Below, piece after piece: positions 3,635 through 5,453 of a stretch of 5,453 nt of DNA; within the stretch, counting starts at the first letter, position 1, and each line of letters starts with the position of its first letter. Source of the stretch: an uncultured Ruminococcus sp. (GTDB lineage Bacteria; Bacillota; Clostridia; Oscillospirales; CAG-272); assembly GCA_902791785.1 (NCBI GenBank), contig CADAXH010000092.1:1-5453 (forward strand), given 5' to 3'. The notes beneath the pieces are model-generated. The model was not told the DNA's origin. It was given only the letters and a program-made list of their open reading frames with translations, and did not search any database. The position numbers and the translations under genes are program-made.

Positions 3635-5453
3635 TTACTTTTTAATCTTGATTGTTTCAATTGAATATGGATCCATGTTCAGTTCAATGATTCCATTCTT
3701 TGTTTTGACTTTTGAAATTCTGTTTTCAAGCATGTCACAGAGTTCAGCAGATGAGAAATTGCAATTAACTTTTACTCTTACAACACCTCTGTCGCCAAAC
3801 TGTTCACTGAGCCTGATTATTATGTCATCGGAGTCTTCAGCTTTCTTTATTGTTTCAGCAAATACGTTCTCGTTCAGAATGCTTACAAGTGAATACTCGT
3901 CTTTCAGGGTTCCTTTTTGTGCAGGAACCTTGATGCACTTCATGGGATTATTGAGTTCGTATGCTTTACGGATAATACCTGCATCTCTGAAGTCTTTTGC
4001 ATGAGGACACAGTTCGTAGACTATATCATGCTCAAGCTGGTCAGCTTTCTTGTCCGGATCAGTTCCGCTCTTCAGAAGAGTGAGGGAGATTGTGGATCCT
4101 TTTACGTCGCAACCGTACTTGCAGTCATTGATTAAAGATACGCCATATGAATGCTCGGACAGATCAACATATTTGTGAGCCGGTACTTCGAACTGTGCGC
4201 AGTCCCAGCTTGTGTTGTTCTTTGTGGTTCTTCTGATGTTTCCGTAACTAAGGTCGAATGTTGCTTCGTCTGAGTTTATTTCTACAGGGAAGTGTGTTCT
4301 CAGGAGAATCCTGTTGTTTTTCCAGTCAATGTGTGTTGCAAATCCGACTTTCTTTTCATGACCGTAGAGATATATTTTCTGGACAATGGTTGAATTGGAG
4401 AATCTGCGGGTAACTGCAAATCCTTTCTTTTCGCCTTCATTGAATGTTTTGACATTTTCAACAGTGTTCACGTTCCAGAATTTTTCTTTGTAATATCTGC
4501 GGATTTCCCAGTTTTCAAACATCTGCGGAATATCTTCATATGCAACGATTGTATTTGCCTTCTTGCCTTCTGCAATAACTTCTCTTGAATATTCTTTATC
4601 CCAGACAGAAACTATCTCGAAATTATCATCAAACTTAACTATGAAATAATCATTTTCCAGTGTTTTTGCTTTTATGTCTGCAAGAATTGCTGCAGTTTTT
4701 TCTGCCTTTACTACTTTGTATCCTTTGGCAGGTATATCTTTTACATAAACCGCTTTTCCATCCTGTTCAATTGTGGAACTTGAAACAAATGAGTTCGGAT
4801 TGAATACGAGCAGTCCGCCCTTTGTATCAACATTCTTGGACACTTTTTCTTCATATGAACCGGATATTCTGTCAACCGAAATGAATATTTCCGAATAAGT
4901 TTTATCACTGTCGGCATATACGGGAGCTATTGAAGAGCCCGGAAGAATGTCATGGAACTGCATTGTCATTATCTTTTTCCAGACGTCATAGAGTTCTTCA
5001 GACGGATATTTTGTTCCGAAAAGCAGGGTACTGTTCACTGAATCGGTTTCTGCATTCTGAGCCTTGAATTCGCTTCTTCTGTTGTTCTTCTTATTTTTGG
5101 CCTGAGAAGTAAGTATGCCTCTGTGCGCTTCAAAATACAGTTCGCCCCTCCAGTTTGGAAGATATTTGCTGTCTTTTGTCTGCTTGTCCACTTTCTTGAA
5201 TGTGTTCTTGAGAGAATCGAATACAAATGTCGGGCAGCCTGGGATTCCGTTTACCTGGCGTTTTGCAAGTTCGATCATTTCTTCTGTAGGACCGCCGCCT
5301 CCGTCTCCGAATCCATAAGGGAATATAATGTCATCTGAGATGTTTTTGTTTTTGAAATGATCCCATGCTCCTACAACATAGTCCGGTTCCGTCATCGAAT
5401 TGTATGTGACGTAGAAATCATTCTTGTCATTTATGGATTTGACTGTATTGAAC
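3635..5453 (-). CDS. GH38 alpha-mannosidase (N-terminal part beyond the right window edge)
   Basis: The window holds the C-terminal 605 residues of a glycoside hydrolase family 38 enzyme, which would hydrolyse alpha-linked mannose from glycans. Translation continues upstream of the Met at 5395 (FYVTYNSMTEPDYVVG) to the edge, so that Met is internal; compared with roughly 850-1050 residues for the family, the N-terminal catalytic part with the nucleophile Asp is missing from view. Visible landmarks are FGDGGGGPTEEM near visible residues 48-59, a YFEAHRGILTSQAKNKKNNR block near 107-124 and the MQFHDILPGSSI motif near 165-176. The His of FHD (codon 4954-4952) matches the zinc-ligand His of the HHD motif in eukaryotic GH38 enzymes. 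The rest is the long beta-sandwich C-terminal region, ending KIKK. The frame is intact. Whether it is cytoplasmic cannot be judged, because the N-terminus is not visible. It is convergent with the plus-strand genes, and its promoter and probable transport partners lie to the right. Linkage specificity is not predictable from this part. Confidence 0.93.
   Translation of the reverse strand, partial: FNTVKSINDKNDFYVTYNSMTEPDYVVGAWDHFKNKNISDDIIFPYGFGDGGGGPTEEMIELAKRQVNGIPGCPTFVFDSLKNTFKKVDKQTKDSKYLPNWRGELYFEAHRGILTSQAKNKKNNRRSEFKAQNAETDSVNSTLLFGTKYPSEELYDVWKKIMTMQFHDILPGSSIAPVYADSDKTYSEIFISVDRISGSYEEKVSKNVDTKGGLLVFNPNSFVSSSTIEQDGKAVYVKDIPAKGYKVVKAEKTAAILADIKAKTLENDYFIVKFDDNFEIVSVWDKEYSREVIAEGKKANTIVAYEDIPQMFENWEIRRYYKEKFWNVNTVENVKTFNEGEKKGFAVTRRFSNSTIVQKIYLYGHEKKVGFATHIDWKNNRILLRTHFPVEINSDEATFDLSYGNIRRTTKNNTSWDCAQFEVPAHKYVDLSEHSYGVSLINDCKYGCDVKGSTISLTLLKSGTDPDKKADQLEHDIVYELCPHAKDFRDAGIIRKAYELNNPMKCIKVPAQKGTLKDEYSLVSILNENVFAETIKKAEDSDDIIIRLSEQFGDRGVVRVKVNCNFSSAELCDMLENRISKVKTKNGIIELNMDPYSIETIKIKK

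Noticed and set aside
5035..5338. Overlapping ORFs in other frames over the mannosidase (both strands)
   Set aside because: The GH38 frame has clear family motifs throughout this region; the others are shadow frames with no recognisable domain.

Overview
The window looks like chromosomal DNA of a low-to-mid GC Gram-positive bacterium, most likely a gut-type member of the Clostridia. The evidence is the paired radical-SAM / DUF2344 genes, a YerC/YecD-type TrpR-related regulator, strong GAGGTG-type ribosome binding sites, sigma-A-like promoters with 17-bp spacers, and a bacterial GH38 alpha-mannosidase. I cannot name the genus or species. Hand counts of single 60-base rows give about 40-50% GC in the conserved genes and about 27-35% in the nucleotidyltransferase gene.

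Layout: (1) 1-1766, plus strand: the 3' part of a TIGR03960-type radical SAM gene, overlapping by 31 nt the start of a TIGR03936/DUF2344 gene. (2) 1763-2894, plus strand: a predicted promoter and a palindrome, then a TrpR-like small regulator coupled through TAATG to a class I SAM-dependent methyltransferase, closed by an intrinsic terminator whose stem begins in the methyltransferase stop codon. (3) 2902-3412, plus strand: an AT-rich single-gene island with a near-consensus promoter and an 18-bp perfect palindrome over the -10 box. Its gene encodes a ribbon-helix-helix-like N-terminus fused to a minimal nucleotidyltransferase (MNT) domain. (4) 3413-3634: an intergenic stretch with no convincing gene, ending in a 13-bp perfect-arm hairpin. 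(5) 3635-5453, minus strand: the C-terminal two thirds or so of a GH38 alpha-mannosidase that continues past the right edge.

How the parts relate: the two radical-SAM-linked genes almost certainly act together, on an undefined process. The TrpR-like protein and the methyltransferase form a second small transcription unit that may also receive read-through, since no terminator is visible before it. The RHH-MNT gene resembles the antitoxin half of an MNT-HEPN toxin-antitoxin pair, but no HEPN partner is encoded beside it. It may be an orphan or a self-regulated stand-alone module, and it is the most unusual item here. The mannosidase is convergent to everything else and belongs to a sugar or glycan catabolic unit lying to the right.
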